A stretch of DNA of 64,000 bases from Streptomyces sp. CB02923. Lineage in GTDB: Bacteria > Actinomycetota > Actinomycetes > Streptomycetales > Streptomycetaceae. The position numbers and the translations under genes were made by a program. The stretch is from NCBI RefSeq assembly GCF_001905005.1, contig NZ_LWKZ01000027.1:372001-436000 (forward strand), written 5' to 3'. How positions within the stretch are numbered: the first letter of the stretch is position 1; each line of letters opens with the position of its first letter. The notes beneath the pieces are model-generated. The model ran no database searches, was not told the DNA's origin, and was given only the letters and a program-made list of their open reading frames with translations. This document shows positions 53,446 to 63,606 of the stretch, piece after piece.

Positions 53446-54183
53446 TCAGCGCGTGTAGAAGGGTTCGCCGGCGCTTTCGGAGCCGGGCGGCAGCAGGGCC
53501 AGGTCGAGGCCGCGTACGAGCCGGGAGCGCAGCGTCTCGTCGGCGGCCAGCGCCTCGGCCAGGCGCTGTGCGACGGCGGCGGGCGTGGCGTCCGGCGCGA
53601 GACCGAGGGCCAGGGTCGCGTCGGCCTCCGCCGAGGGATCCAGGCGGGCGGCCAGTACGTCCGGCTCGGCGGCCAGCAGGGTCCGCAGCGCGTCGGTGAC
53701 GGCCGGGTCCTCGCGCGGGTCGGTGCTCTCCCGGCCCTCCGCGAGGGCGCGCAGCGCGGCACCGGTGAGCTGGTACGTCGCCGGGCCCGCCAGGTCGATG
53801 ACGACGGTGTCCGCCTTCTCGTGGGCGGCGGCGAGCAGGGCCTGCCGCAGCGGTACGGCCACCGGGCGGGCGTCCGGGCGCCAGCGGTGCAGCGTCTCCA
53901 TGGACGTGAAGGCGGGCAGCGCGCGGCGGCCGTCGGGGGCCTGCAGCGTCGGCACGGCCATGTCGCTGGTCTTCTCCCGCTTCAGGCCGTCCGGGCCGGT
54001 CTCCACCTCGCCGAGGACGGCGACGACCGGTACGAGGAGCCGGGCCCGGCTCAGCAGCGGGAGGAGCCGGTTCTCGGTCTCGGCGGTCCGGGCCTGGGAG
54101 TGGGCCGTCAGGGCGGCCGTCAGTTCCGGGTCGGCGGTGCCGTCGTCGTCGGAGAAGTCCGAGGTGGGGATGTTCTTGAGCAC
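53446..54183 (-). CDS. SseB-domain protein
   Basis: 245 residues. The N-terminal part has L-L-P-L-L-S-R-A-R-L-L-V-P-V-V-A, then T-L-Q-A-P-D-G-R-R-A-L-P-A-F-T-S, the SseB N-terminal-domain pattern in which a regulated enzyme or chaperone role is assumed. C-terminal helical part of unknown role. It stands upstream of the aquaporin gene on the same strand. The function of these actinobacterial proteins is not known. Confidence 0.75.
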   Translation of the reverse strand: MLKNIPTSDFSDDDGTADPELTAALTAHSQARTAETENRLLPLLSRARLLVPVVAVLGEVETGPDGLKREKTSDMAVPTLQAPDGRRALPAFTSMETLHRWRPDARPVAVPLRQALLAAAHEKADTVVIDLAGPATYQLTGAALRALAEGRESTDPREDPAVTDALRTLLAAEPDVLAARLDPSAEADATLALGLAPDATPAAVAQRLAEALAADETLRSRLVRGLDLALLPPGSESAGEPFYTR

Positions 54184-54606
54184 GGGTTGAGCGTAGCGGC
54201 TGGGCCCTTTGGGCCCGGGATTGGGCCGGTCGGTACCGGTTCGCTTTTGGCTGCCGGTCGCCTGCGGCGGGCCTGGCCGGATTGTCGGTGGCGGTTCGCC
54301 CTCGGGTGCGGTTCGCCTGCGGCGGGCCTGGCCGGTTCGTCGGTGCCGGTTCGCCTTCGGGTGCGGAGCCGTTGCGCCTGCGGCGGGCTGTGGCCGCTGC
54401 GCGGGGCTGTCTGGTTCGGGGGCGGGCCTGCGCGGCAGGCCGCTCCGGCCCGCCCCCTTCCGTGGGAAGGGTGGGGAGGAGGGTGCGTGGTTCTGGAGGT
54501 AGGGGGCTGGGTGCGGCGCCGTTGGGGTCGGGACCGGGTCGGTGAGGGGGTGGGTGCGGCGCCGTTGTGGCCGGGACCGGGTCGGTTCGTGGGTCTGTGC
54601 TGGTTA
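54184..54606. repeat. 423-bp gap with repeats, including a 43-bp tandem duplication
   Basis: No gene. The unit GGGTGCGGCGCCGTTG occurs at 54509 and 54552 (43-bp period; second copy has a few changes). Further left, segments with C-T-G-C-G-G-C-G-G-G-C-C-T-G-G recur around 54263 and 54318. The region separates the SseB-like gene from the mycosin gene. Confidence 0.8.
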
Positions 54607-55767
54607 TTAGTTGTGGCGTTTGCGCCACAGGAGGGCTGAGGTGGTGATGAGGGCTATGCCTGCTGCGGCGGCGGTCCAGGGGAGCCAGGTGGTGTCGGGG
54701 GTGGTCGTGTCGGCGGCGGGGCCGGTGCCGAAGTACGCCTTGCCGTAGGCGGCTGTTTCGGGTTTCTGGGGGGTCGGTTCGAGGGCGGCGCCCTTTTCGA
54801 TGGCGGCTGCCGGGTCGGCCATGCCGGCGCCCAGTTCGTCGTTGCGGCCGCCCTCGGGGGTGTCCTGTGCGGTGTCGGTGAGGAGCTTCTTGATCTGGGC
54901 GGGGCTGAGGTCCGGGTGTGCGGCGCGGATCAGTGCCACCGCGCCGGAGACGAAGGCGGACGCGGCGCTGGTGCCCCAGCCCTCGTAGTACTTGCGGTCC
55001 GGGTTGGCGATGACGACCCCGACGCCGGGTGCGCAGACCGTGGCGTACCAGCGGCGGGTGGAGAAGTTGGCGCGGGAGCCCCACTGGTCGACGGCGGTCA
55101 CGGCGATCACGCCGGGGTAGGCGGCGGGGTAGGAGACGTGGTCGCCGTCCTTGCCGCCGTTGCCGGCCGAGGCGATGACCGGGACGCCCTTGCTCAGGGC
55201 GTACTGGATGGCGGCGTCCTCGCGGGGTTCGGGGTGCGCGGAGCTGCTGTCGTCGCCGAGGGACAGGTTGATCACGTCGACGCCGTGGTCGGCGGCCCAG
55301 CGGATGCCGTCGGCGAGGGCGCCGGCGCGTTCGCTGCGGGCGCGCCGGCGCTCGGGGTCGCTGTCTTCGAGGATCACGCGGACGGGGAGGATGCGCGCCT
55401 CGGGGGCGACGCCGATGACGCCGTCGGACCGGTCGGCGCCGTGGCCGTGGCCTGCGATGATGCCGGACATGGCGGTGCCGTGCTCCGCCCAGGAGCTGTC
55501 GCCGGGGGCCGCTCCGAAGCCGACCAGGTCGTTGGCGGGCAGGACCTGGCCCTGGAGGTCGGGGTGGTTGGCGTCGACGCCGGTGTCCAGGACGGCGACG
55601 GTGATGCCGTCGCCCTTGGTGGTCTCCCATGCCTCCTCGGTGTGCATGGCCTTCAGTGCCCATTCCTGGGCGCGTATGCCGTCGGCGTGGGCGGGCAGGG
55701 CGGGCAGCACGGCCAGCGCGGCGGCGGACAGCGCGACGCCCGCTGCGCGCAGCAGGGGCCTGGTCAT
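54607..55767 (-). CDS. Mycosin-type S8 serine protease
   Basis: 386 residues from the ATG at 55767, ending in TAA. Signal peptide (residues 1-28), subtilisin catalytic triad Asp in V-L-D-T-G-V-D near residue 60, His in E-H-G-T-A-M-S-G near residue 95, and Ser in G-T-S-A-A-S-A-F near residue 270. A C-terminal membrane anchor (W-L-P-W-T-A-A-A-A-G-I-A-L-I) follows. Such membrane-anchored proteases (MycP) are part of type VII secretion systems. No ESX genes (eccB-E, WXG100) are near, so this copy is an orphan. Coupled by ATGA to the Pro-rich protein. Confidence 0.9.
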   Translation of the reverse strand: MTRPLLRAAGVALSAAALAVLPALPAHADGIRAQEWALKAMHTEEAWETTKGDGITVAVLDTGVDANHPDLQGQVLPANDLVGFGAAPGDSSWAEHGTAMSGIIAGHGHGADRSDGVIGVAPEARILPVRVILEDSDPERRRARSERAGALADGIRWAADHGVDVINLSLGDDSSSAHPEPREDAAIQYALSKGVPVIASAGNGGKDGDHVSYPAAYPGVIAVTAVDQWGSRANFSTRRWYATVCAPGVGVVIANPDRKYYEGWGTSAASAFVSGAVALIRAAHPDLSPAQIKKLLTDTAQDTPEGGRNDELGAGMADPAAAIEKGAALEPTPQKPETAAYGKAYFGTGPAADTTTPDTTWLPWTAAAAGIALITTSALLWRKRHN

Positions 55768-57077
55768 GGCGTCTCCGTGGTTCCCTTGGCGGCCTGCTTG
55801 CGGAAGGTCTGCTCGATCCGCTCGGTGACGGCTTTCGCGTCGTGGCCCAGTCCGGCTTCGGCGGGGGCGGTGGTGGCGCCGGTGCGGGTGGCTTCGGCGG
55901 CGGGCTGCGGGTCGTCCACGGGGCGGCCGTCGGCGAAGCCGGAGACGGCGTAGACGACGACGGGCAGGTCGTCGAGGACGCGGATGCTCCAGCTGGCGCG
56001 CTGGGCGGGCCCGAAGTCCGCTGCGGGGGTGCCCTTGGCGGCGTACGGGCGGGGCATCAGGTCCGTACGGGTGTCCAGGTGCTCCGTGGCGAAGCGGCGG
56101 CGCAGGTCCGTCATCGCGGTGCGGTCGGCCTTGGTGGAGACGGCGCCGACGGTGACGAGGTTGGTGCGGGTGGCGTCGACGTAGGTGGCGCGTACCAGGC
56201 GGTTGCAGCCCACCGGTGCGAGTGCCTTGGCCAGCAGCGGGTCGAAGGCGTCCGCGCAGCCGCTTTCGGGGGCGACGGCGGCGCGGAACCAGGTGCGGTC
56301 GGCGCCGCCGGGGCCGGTGCCCAGGCCGTTGACGGTGCGGGGGAAGAGCGTGTCGACGGGGGCGCTGTGCCAGACCTCGCGGCCCTGGGCGAAGACGGCT
56401 TCGGCGGCGGGGCTGCCGTCGGCGTCGCCGGCGAGCCAGGTGCCAGCGGCGGCGCCCGCGACGAGGCCGAGGCCCAGTACGAGTCCGGCGGCCGCGAGTG
56501 CGCTGCGCCGGGGGCCTCCGGTGGCGTACGGCGGGGCCGCGGGGGCCGGTGGTGCGAGCGGGCGTCCGGTGGGGGGCGGTGCGCTCTCGGCGGGTGGCCG
56601 GGTGGGCCGGGGCGGGGTGGGTGTGCCGTCCGGGTGTGCGTCGCCGGGGCCGTTCCAGAGGGCTTCGCTGTTGGCGAGGTGGAAGGCGGCGGTGTCGCGG
56701 GGTGTGGCGGAACGGTCCGCCGGGGTCTGGGCGGGGGCGGGCACGGCGTCCGTACGGGGCGGGGCCTGGGCGGGGATCGGCGCGGGCGTGGCGTCCGTAC
56801 GGGCCGGGGCGTGGGCGGGGCGGGGCGGGATGGTGTCCGGGGGCGGGCCGCCTGCGGGGGTGGGCGGCGCGGCCGTACGGGGCGGGGCGGTGGCCGGGCC
56901 CGGGGCGGGTGCGGCGGGCGGCATGGGGCCGGGGCCGGGTGTCGCGGGCTTTTCCGGCGGGACGGGGCGCAGGACGGCGGTCTGCGGGTCCTCGGCGGGC
57001 GGTGCGGGTACCTGCGGAGCCCGGGGCGGGGTGCGGGGAAGGCGATGCGCGTCGGCGAAATCGGCTTCGGTGCTCAC
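55764..57077 (-). CDS. Pro-rich single-span membrane protein coupled to mycosin
   Basis: 437 residues from the GTG at 57077 (GAGGGGGAG upstream); an ATG start 25 codons earlier would add a C-x-x-C segment (P-C-P-D-C-L) but lacks a ribosome-binding site. Residues 1-195 are Pro/Ala/Thr-rich and probably disordered. One membrane span follows (A-L-A-A-A-G-L-V-L-G-L-G-L-V-A-G) near residue 200-220, then a 215-residue outside domain with two Cys. It has no family I can name. The 4-bp overlap with the mycosin gene suggests that the two act together, perhaps as a substrate or docking partner for the protease. Confidence 0.65.
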   Translation of the reverse strand: MSTEADFADAHRLPRTPPRAPQVPAPPAEDPQTAVLRPVPPEKPATPGPGPMPPAAPAPGPATAPPRTAAPPTPAGGPPPDTIPPRPAHAPARTDATPAPIPAQAPPRTDAVPAPAQTPADRSATPRDTAAFHLANSEALWNGPGDAHPDGTPTPPRPTRPPAESAPPPTGRPLAPPAPAAPPYATGGPRRSALAAAGLVLGLGLVAGAAAGTWLAGDADGSPAAEAVFAQGREVWHSAPVDTLFPRTVNGLGTGPGGADRTWFRAAVAPESGCADAFDPLLAKALAPVGCNRLVRATYVDATRTNLVTVGAVSTKADRTAMTDLRRRFATEHLDTRTDLMPRPYAAKGTPAADFGPAQRASWSIRVLDDLPVVVYAVSGFADGRPVDDPQPAAEATRTGATTAPAEAGLGHDAKAVTERIEQTFRKQAAKGTTETP

Positions 57078-57301
57078 CCGCGCTCCCCCTCGCGCCCTGT
57101 GTTCCCCGCCCGCCAGGCAATCGGGGCAGGGTGGTCCGTATCCGGACATCACGCCGCTGACCTGCTGGTTGCGGCGTCCGACACTCTACGGGCTGGCGCC
57201 GCCGGTGCTCCAACTCGTCCGCCGTGGCCGGGCGTCCGGCGCCCGGTCTGTCGTGTTCTTCCCCTCTACCCACCCGTAGCGCGTTCTGGCAGGCTGCGGC
57301 C

Positions 57302-58519
57302 ATGTCCCGGTACACGTGCGACGCGGTGGATGACCGGGCCCGGCTGGACCGGGCCACCGCCCTGCTCGACGCGCCGCTGGCCGTCGTGGATCTCGCGGCC
57401 TTCGACGCGAACGCTGCCGATCTGGTGCGGCGGGCCCAGGGCAAGCCGGTGCGGGTGGCGAGCAAGTCGGTGCGCTGCCGGGCGCTGCTGGAGCGGGCGC
57501 TGGCGCGGGACGGCTTCGCGGGGGTCATGGGTTTCACGCTGGCGGAGTCGCTGTGGCTGGCCCGGTCGGGGTTCGAGGACGTCCTGCTGGCGTATCCGTC
57601 GGCGGACCGGGCGGGCTTCGCGGAGCTGACGGCGGATCCGAAGCCGGCGGCCTCGGTGGCGGTGATGGTCGACGACGTGGCGCAGCTGGACCTGATCGAT
57701 GCCGCGCGTCCGGCGGGTGGCGGCGAGGAGATCCGGGTGTGCCTGGAGTGGGACACCGCCTTCCGGCCGCTGGGCGGGCGGGTGCGGGTCGGTGCGCGGC
57801 GGTCGCCGCTGAGCCGCCCGGAGCAGGTGGCCGCGCTGGCCCGCGCGGTGACGCGCCGTCCGGGGTTCCGGGTGGTGGGGCTGATGGCGTACGAGGGGCA
57901 TGTGGCGGGTGTGGGTGACGAGGTCGCCGGGCAGCCGCTGCGGTCCCGGGCCGTGCGGGCGATGCAGACCGCGGCGCGCCGTGACCTGGCGCGGCGGCGG
58001 TGGGAGGTGGTGAGCGCGGTACGGGCCGAGGCGCCGGACCTGGAGTTCGTCAACGGCGGCGGTACGGGCAGTGTGCAGCACACGGCAGCGGAGGCCGCGG
58101 TGACGGAGGTGGCGGCCGGGTCGGGCCTGTATGTGCCGCGGCTGTTCGACAACTACCGGTCGTTCACGGGCCGTCCGGCGGCGGTGTTCGCGCTGCCGGT
58201 GGTGCGGCGGCCCGGTGAGGGCGTGGTGACGGTGCTGGGCGGCGGCTATCCGGCGTCGGGCGTCGCGGGCCCGGACCGGTCGCCGGTGCCGTATCTGCCC
58301 GCGGGGCTGCGCTACGACCCGCAGGAGGAGGCCGGGGAGGTGCAGACGCCGCTGCTGGGGGCGGCCGCGGACGGGCTGCGGCCCGGCGACAAGGTGTGGT
58401 TCCGGCACGCCAAGGCCGGTGAGCTGTGCGAACGCTTCGCGGAGCTGCACCTGGTCGAGGGGGACCGGGTGGTGGAGACGGTGCCGACGTACCGCGGGGA
58501 GGGCCGCACCTTCCTGTAG
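57302..58519 (+). CDS. PLP-dependent amino acid deaminase/aldolase (alanine-racemase fold)
   Basis: 405 residues from ATG 57302; no clear ribosome-binding site. Fold-type III: the PLP lysine is in V-A-S-K-S-V-R near residue 60 on the first strand. The C-terminal beta domain holds the metal site typical of D-threonine aldolase/D-serine dehydratase (near residue 370, W-F-R-H-A-K-A-G-E-L-C-E-R-F). It probably cleaves or deaminates a D-hydroxy amino acid. Divergent from the Pro-rich protein gene with 224 bp between. A hairpin overlaps its stop codon. Confidence 0.82.
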   Translation: MSRYTCDAVDDRARLDRATALLDAPLAVVDLAAFDANAADLVRRAQGKPVRVASKSVRCRALLERALARDGFAGVMGFTLAESLWLARSGFEDVLLAYPSADRAGFAELTADPKPAASVAVMVDDVAQLDLIDAARPAGGGEEIRVCLEWDTAFRPLGGRVRVGARRSPLSRPEQVAALARAVTRRPGFRVVGLMAYEGHVAGVGDEVAGQPLRSRAVRAMQTAARRDLARRRWEVVSAVRAEAPDLEFVNGGGTGSVQHTAAEAAVTEVAAGSGLYVPRLFDNYRSFTGRPAAVFALPVVRRPGEGVVTVLGGGYPASGVAGPDRSPVPYLPAGLRYDPQEEAGEVQTPLLGAAADGLRPGDKVWFRHAKAGELCERFAELHLVEGDRVVETVPTYRGEGRTFL

Positions 58520-58536
58520 GTACGGCCCTCCCCGCG
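58493..58536. terminator. Hairpin spanning the stop codon of the aldolase gene
   Basis: 14-bp perfect arms 58493-58506 (inside the gene) and 58523-58536 (after it) enclose the TAG stop at 58517-58519. It lies between convergent genes, 8 bp from the HAD-protein stop. Confidence 0.7.
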
Positions 58537-58543
58537 TGCCGGG

Positions 58544-59842
<1,299 letters not shown>

Positions 59843-59898
59843 GGTTCTCCGGTGATTGGGGCGGAATGTCGGCATTGACGTTCCTGCGTGCATGAGCA

Positions 59899-59934
59899 CA
59901 CCGGGACCGGCACGCCGGGGCGCCGGTCCCGGTG
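59899..59934 (-). terminator. Hairpin terminator after the SDR gene
   Basis: 13-bp perfect arms (59899-59911 and 59922-59934) with a 10-base loop, 38 bp past the SDR stop. It ends the glnA4-like operon. Confidence 0.75.
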
Positions 59935-59971
59935 GTGATCTTCGGACTGTATCCGCGAAGAAGGCTGTGGC

Positions 59972-60784
59972 CTACACGGGTGTGACGTACGCCCCTGCGA
60001 TTCCGCCGTCCACCAGGAACTCCGCGGCGTTCACGAAGGACGCGTCGTCGCTGGCGAGGAAGGCGACGGCCGCGGCGATCTCCTCCGGCTCGGCGAACCG
60101 GCCGACCGGGACGTGCACCAGGCGGCGCGCGGCCCGCTCCGGGTCCTTGGCGAACAGTTCCTTCAGCAGCGGCGTGTTCACCGGCCCCGGGCACAGCGCG
60201 TTCACCCGGATGCCCTCGCGGGCGAACTGCACGCCCAGCTCGCGGGACATCGACAGCACGCCGCCCTTGGAGGCGGTGTAGCTGATCTGCGAGGTGGCGG
60301 CGCCCATCACGGCCACGAAGGACGCCGTGTTGATGATGGAGCCCCTGCCCTGGCGCTGCATGTACGGCAGCGCGTGCTTGCAGCACAGGTAGACGGAGGT
60401 GAGGTTGACCTCCTGGACGCGCTTCCAGGCGTCCAGCCCGGTGGTGAGGATCGAGTCGTCGTCGGCGGGCGAGATACCGGCGTTGTTGAAGGCCACGTCG
60501 ACCGAGCCGTACGTGTCGTACGCGGCCTTGAACAGCGCCTCGACCTGGTCGGAGTCGGTCACGTCCACCTGGACGAAGGTGCCGCCGACCTCCTCGGCGG
60601 CGGCCTTGCCGGCCTTCTCGTCGATGTCGGCGCAGACCACGTTCGCGCCCTCGGAGACCAGCCGGCGGGCGGTGGCCAGGCCGATGCCGCTGCCGGCTCC
60701 GGTGATGACGGCGGTGCGGCCGACGAGCCGGCGGCACACGGGGGTCGCGCTGCCTTCGGTGGCCGCGGCGGTCTGGTCGGTCAC
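59972..60784 (-). CDS. Short-chain dehydrogenase/reductase
   Basis: 270 residues, GTG start touching the TAA stop of the aldehyde dehydrogenase gene. Rossmann motif T-G-A-G-S-G-I-G near residue 29, N-N-A-G near residue 100, and active-site Ser/Tyr/Lys with S-Y-T-A-S-K near residue 170. NAD(P)-dependent oxidation of an alcohol. Last gene of the glnA4-like/ALDH/SDR operon, so it probably oxidises the hydroxyl of a glutamylated amino alcohol or similar intermediate. Confidence 0.9.
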   Translation of the reverse strand: MTDQTAAATEGSATPVCRRLVGRTAVITGAGSGIGLATARRLVSEGANVVCADIDEKAGKAAAEEVGGTFVQVDVTDSDQVEALFKAAYDTYGSVDVAFNNAGISPADDDSILTTGLDAWKRVQEVNLTSVYLCCKHALPYMQRQGRGSIINTASFVAVMGAATSQISYTASKGGVLSMSRELGVQFAREGIRVNALCPGPVNTPLLKELFAKDPERAARRLVHVPVGRFAEPEEIAAAVAFLASDDASFVNAAEFLVDGGIAGAYVTPV

Positions 60785-62152
60785 TTAGCTCTCCTCGGTG
60801 CTGATGAAGATGTTCTTGGTCTCGGTGAAGGCGGCGAGCGCGCCGGGGCCCAGTTCCCGGCCGAGGCCGGACTGCTTGTAGCCGCCGAACGGGGTCCAGT
60901 AGCGGACGCTGCTGTGGGAGTTGACGGAGAGGTTGCCCGCGGCGACGGCGCCGGAGACGCGCAGGGCGCGGCCCACGTCACGGGTCCAGATGGAGCCGGA
61001 CAGGCCGTAGTCGGTGGCGTTGGCGAGCCGTACGGCGTCGGCCTCGTCCTCGAAGGGGATGGCGACGGCGACCGGGCCGAAGATCTCCTCGACGGCGGTA
61101 CGGTCGTCCGGCCGGCCTTCCAGGACGGTGGCCGGGTACCAGAAGCCCTTGCCCTCGGGCACCTCGCCGCGGATGGCGGCCGGGGCGTCCTCGGGGACGT
61201 AGGACCGTACGCGTTCGCGCTGGGCGGCGGAGATCAGCGGGCCCATCTGCGTCGCCGGGTCGGCGGGGTCGCCCGCGACGTACGCCTTCACGGCGGGCTC
61301 CAGCAGCTCCATGAAGCGGTCGTAGACCGAGCGCTGGACCAGGATGCGGCTGCGGGCGCAGCAGTCCTGGCCGGTGTTGTCGAGGAAGGAGCCGGGCGTC
61401 GCGGCCGCCGCCCGCTCGATGTCGGCGTCGGCGAAGACGATGTTGGGGCTCTTGCCGCCGAGTTCGAGGGTGAGGCGCTTGGTCTGCGCGGCGCACCGGG
61501 CGGCGATGTGGCGGCCGGTGGCGGTGGAGCCGGTGAAGACGACCTTGGCGACGCCGGGGTGTTCGACGAGGGCGTTGCCGGTCACCGCGCCTTCGCCCGG
61601 CAGGACCTGGAACAGGCCCTCGGGCAGGCCCGCCGCGAGCCCGTACTCGGCGAGGCGCAGGGCGGTGAGCGGGGTGGTCTCGGCGGGCTTGAGGAGGACG
61701 GCGTTGCCGGCCGCGAGCGCGGGGGCGGTGCCCCAGGCGGCGATCGGCATCGGGAAGTTCCAGGGCGCGATGACGGCGACGACGCCCAGCGGCTCCTGGA
61801 CGGTGATGTTCAGGCCGCCCGCGACGGGGATCTGGGTGCCGGTCAGCCGCTCCACTCCCCCGGCGGCGTAGTGCAGCAGGTCGACGACGTTGTTCGCCTC
61901 CCACCGGGCGTTGCCCAGGGGGTGACCCGCCTCGGCCAGCTCCAGCCGGGCCAGCGACTCGGTGTTCTCCTCGACGACGACGGCGAACCGCCGCAGGACG
62001 CGGGCCCGGTCGCCGGGCGGCAGCGCGGCCCACTTCTCCTGTGCCGCGGCGGCCCGGCGGACCGCGGTGTCCACCTCGGCGGGGGTGGTGACGGGGACGA
62101 CGGCTTCCTGTTCCTCGGTCACCGGGTTGATGATGCGCAGCTCTTGCAACAC
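60785..62152 (-). CDS. Aldehyde dehydrogenase
   Basis: 455 residues, GTG start with GGAAAG 8 bases upstream, TAA stop. Catalytic Glu in L-E-L-G-G-K-S-P near residue 232 and catalytic Cys in T-G-Q-D-C-C-A-R near residue 266; NAD motif F-T-G-S-T-A-T-G. It would turn the aldehyde from the SDR step into an acid. 13 bp behind the GS-like gene, directly in front of the SDR gene. Adjacent Cys residues (C-C) at the active site are seen in some family members. Confidence 0.93.
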   Translation of the reverse strand: MLQELRIINPVTEEQEAVVPVTTPAEVDTAVRRAAAAQEKWAALPPGDRARVLRRFAVVVEENTESLARLELAEAGHPLGNARWEANNVVDLLHYAAGGVERLTGTQIPVAGGLNITVQEPLGVVAVIAPWNFPMPIAAWGTAPALAAGNAVLLKPAETTPLTALRLAEYGLAAGLPEGLFQVLPGEGAVTGNALVEHPGVAKVVFTGSTATGRHIAARCAAQTKRLTLELGGKSPNIVFADADIERAAAATPGSFLDNTGQDCCARSRILVQRSVYDRFMELLEPAVKAYVAGDPADPATQMGPLISAAQRERVRSYVPEDAPAAIRGEVPEGKGFWYPATVLEGRPDDRTAVEEIFGPVAVAIPFEDEADAVRLANATDYGLSGSIWTRDVGRALRVSGAVAAGNLSVNSHSSVRYWTPFGGYKQSGLGRELGPGALAAFTETKNIFISTEES

Positions 62153-62165
62153 GTCGCAGCTTTCC

Positions 62166-63533
62166 TTACATGCGCTCGAAGGAGCGGAAGCGCTCCCAGT
62201 CCGTGACGGCGGCGTCGTACGCGTCCTGTTCGACGCGGGCCATGTGGAGGTAGTGCTCGACGACCTCGTCGCCGAACGCCTCGCGGGCGATGGGGCTGGC
62301 CTCCCACAGGGCGGCGGCCTCGCGCAGGGTGGCGGGCACGTGCTCGGCGTCGCCGGTGTAGGCGTTGCCGGTACACGCCTCGGGGAGTTCCAGCTCGTGC
62401 TCTATGCCGTACAGCCCTGCCGCGACCATGGCGGCGACCGCGAGGTACGGGTTGACGTCGCCGCCGGGCAGGCGGTTCTCCAGGCGGTGGCCGTGGCCGT
62501 GGCCGATGACGCGCAGGGCGCAGGTGCGGTTGTCCGGGCCCCAGGCGACGGCGGTGGGGGCGAAGGAGCCGGGCCGGAAGCGCTTGTAGGAGTTGATGTT
62601 GGGGGCGTAGAAGAGCGTGAAGTCGCGCAGGGCGGCGAGCTGTCCGGCCAGGAAGTGCCGCATGACCGTCGACATGCCGTGCGGGCCGGAGTCGTCGGCC
62701 ATCACGGGCTGCCCGGCCTCGTCGCGCAGCGAGAGGTGGATGTGGCAGGAGTTGCCCTCGCGCTCGTCGTACTTGGCCATGAAGGTGAGCGCCATGCCCT
62801 CCTGGGCTGCGATCTCCTTGGCGCCGGTCTTGTAGACGGAGTGCTGGTCGCAGGTGGTCAGCGCCTCGTCGTAGCGGAAGGCGATCTCGTGCTGGCCGAG
62901 GTTGCACTCCCCCTTGGCGGACTCCACGGTCATTCCGGCGGCGCCCATCTCGTTGCGGATGCGGCGCAGCAGGGGCTCGACGCGGCCGGTGCCGAGGACG
63001 GAGTAGTCGGTGTTGTACTGGTTGGCGGGGGTCATACCGCGGTAGCCGCGGTTCCAGGCGTCCTCGTAGGTGTCCCGGAAGACGATGAACTCCAGTTCGG
63101 TGCCCGCGTAGGCGCTCCAGCCGCGCTCGGCGAGCCGGTCGAGCTGGCGGCGCAGGATCTGCCGGGGGGAGGCGGCGACCGGCGAGCCGTCGTGCCAGGC
63201 GAGGTCGGCGGTGAGCAGGGCGGTTCCGGCGTTCCACGGGGTGCGGCGCAGGGTGGCGGCGTCGCCGTGCATGGCGAAGTCGCCGTAGCCGTGCTCCCAG
63301 GAGGACATCGCGTAGCCCTGCACGGTGTTGACGTCGACGTCCACGGCGAGGAGGTAGTTGCAGCCCTCGGTCCCGTGCTCCAGCACCTCGTCGAGGAAGT
63401 GACGGGCGGCGAACCGCTTGCCGGTGAGCCTGCCTTGCATGTCGGTGAAGGCGAGGACGACAGTGTCGATCTCCCCGGCGTCGACGAGCCTTCTCAGCTC
63501 CTCGACGGAGAGCGGGGGCGTGCGGTCTGCCAC
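62166..63533 (-). CDS. glnA4: Glutamine synthetase-like gamma-glutamyl-amine ligase (GlnA4-like)
   Basis: 455 residues, GTG start with AAAGGAGG 7 bases upstream. GS fold with E-L-E-F near residue 147 (metal), G-Q-H-E (metal/glutamate) near residue 220, G-N-S-C-H-I-H-L-S-L (ATP/metal) near residue 262, N-R-T-C-A-L-R near residue 335 and E-N-R-L-P-G-G-D-V-N-P-Y-L-A near residue 352. This type ligates glutamate to an amine; in S. coelicolor GlnA4 acts on ethanolamine. The gene order with an aldehyde dehydrogenase supports GlnA4 over true glutamine synthetase. Controlled probably by the divergent FadR-type regulator. Exact amine not proven. Confidence 0.8.
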   Translation of the reverse strand: MADRTPPLSVEELRRLVDAGEIDTVVLAFTDMQGRLTGKRFAARHFLDEVLEHGTEGCNYLLAVDVDVNTVQGYAMSSWEHGYGDFAMHGDAATLRRTPWNAGTALLTADLAWHDGSPVAASPRQILRRQLDRLAERGWSAYAGTELEFIVFRDTYEDAWNRGYRGMTPANQYNTDYSVLGTGRVEPLLRRIRNEMGAAGMTVESAKGECNLGQHEIAFRYDEALTTCDQHSVYKTGAKEIAAQEGMALTFMAKYDEREGNSCHIHLSLRDEAGQPVMADDSGPHGMSTVMRHFLAGQLAALRDFTLFYAPNINSYKRFRPGSFAPTAVAWGPDNRTCALRVIGHGHGHRLENRLPGGDVNPYLAVAAMVAAGLYGIEHELELPEACTGNAYTGDAEHVPATLREAAALWEASPIAREAFGDEVVEHYLHMARVEQDAYDAAVTDWERFRSFERM

Positions 63534-63581
63534 GGTGGTGCCTCCTTTCGCTGCATCCGGAGGTCATAAGGTAGGCCCGCG

Positions 63582-63592
63582 AACCATTGGTT
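63582..63592. promoter_or_regulatory. Palindrome between glnA4-like gene and GntR gene
   Basis: AACCATTGGTT, 5-bp arms around T, in the 73-bp divergent promoter region. ACCA/TGGT arms are of FadR/GntR-operator type. Binding by the neighbouring regulator is inferred. Confidence 0.45.
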
Positions 63593-63606
63593 GGGAAGGG
63601 GTTCCG

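Noticed and set aside
54607..58152. Single 1181-codon minus-strand frame read as one giant protease
   Set aside because: Only the last third has protein-family content. The mycosin has its own ATG, signal peptide and overlap with the upstream gene, which lies in another frame.
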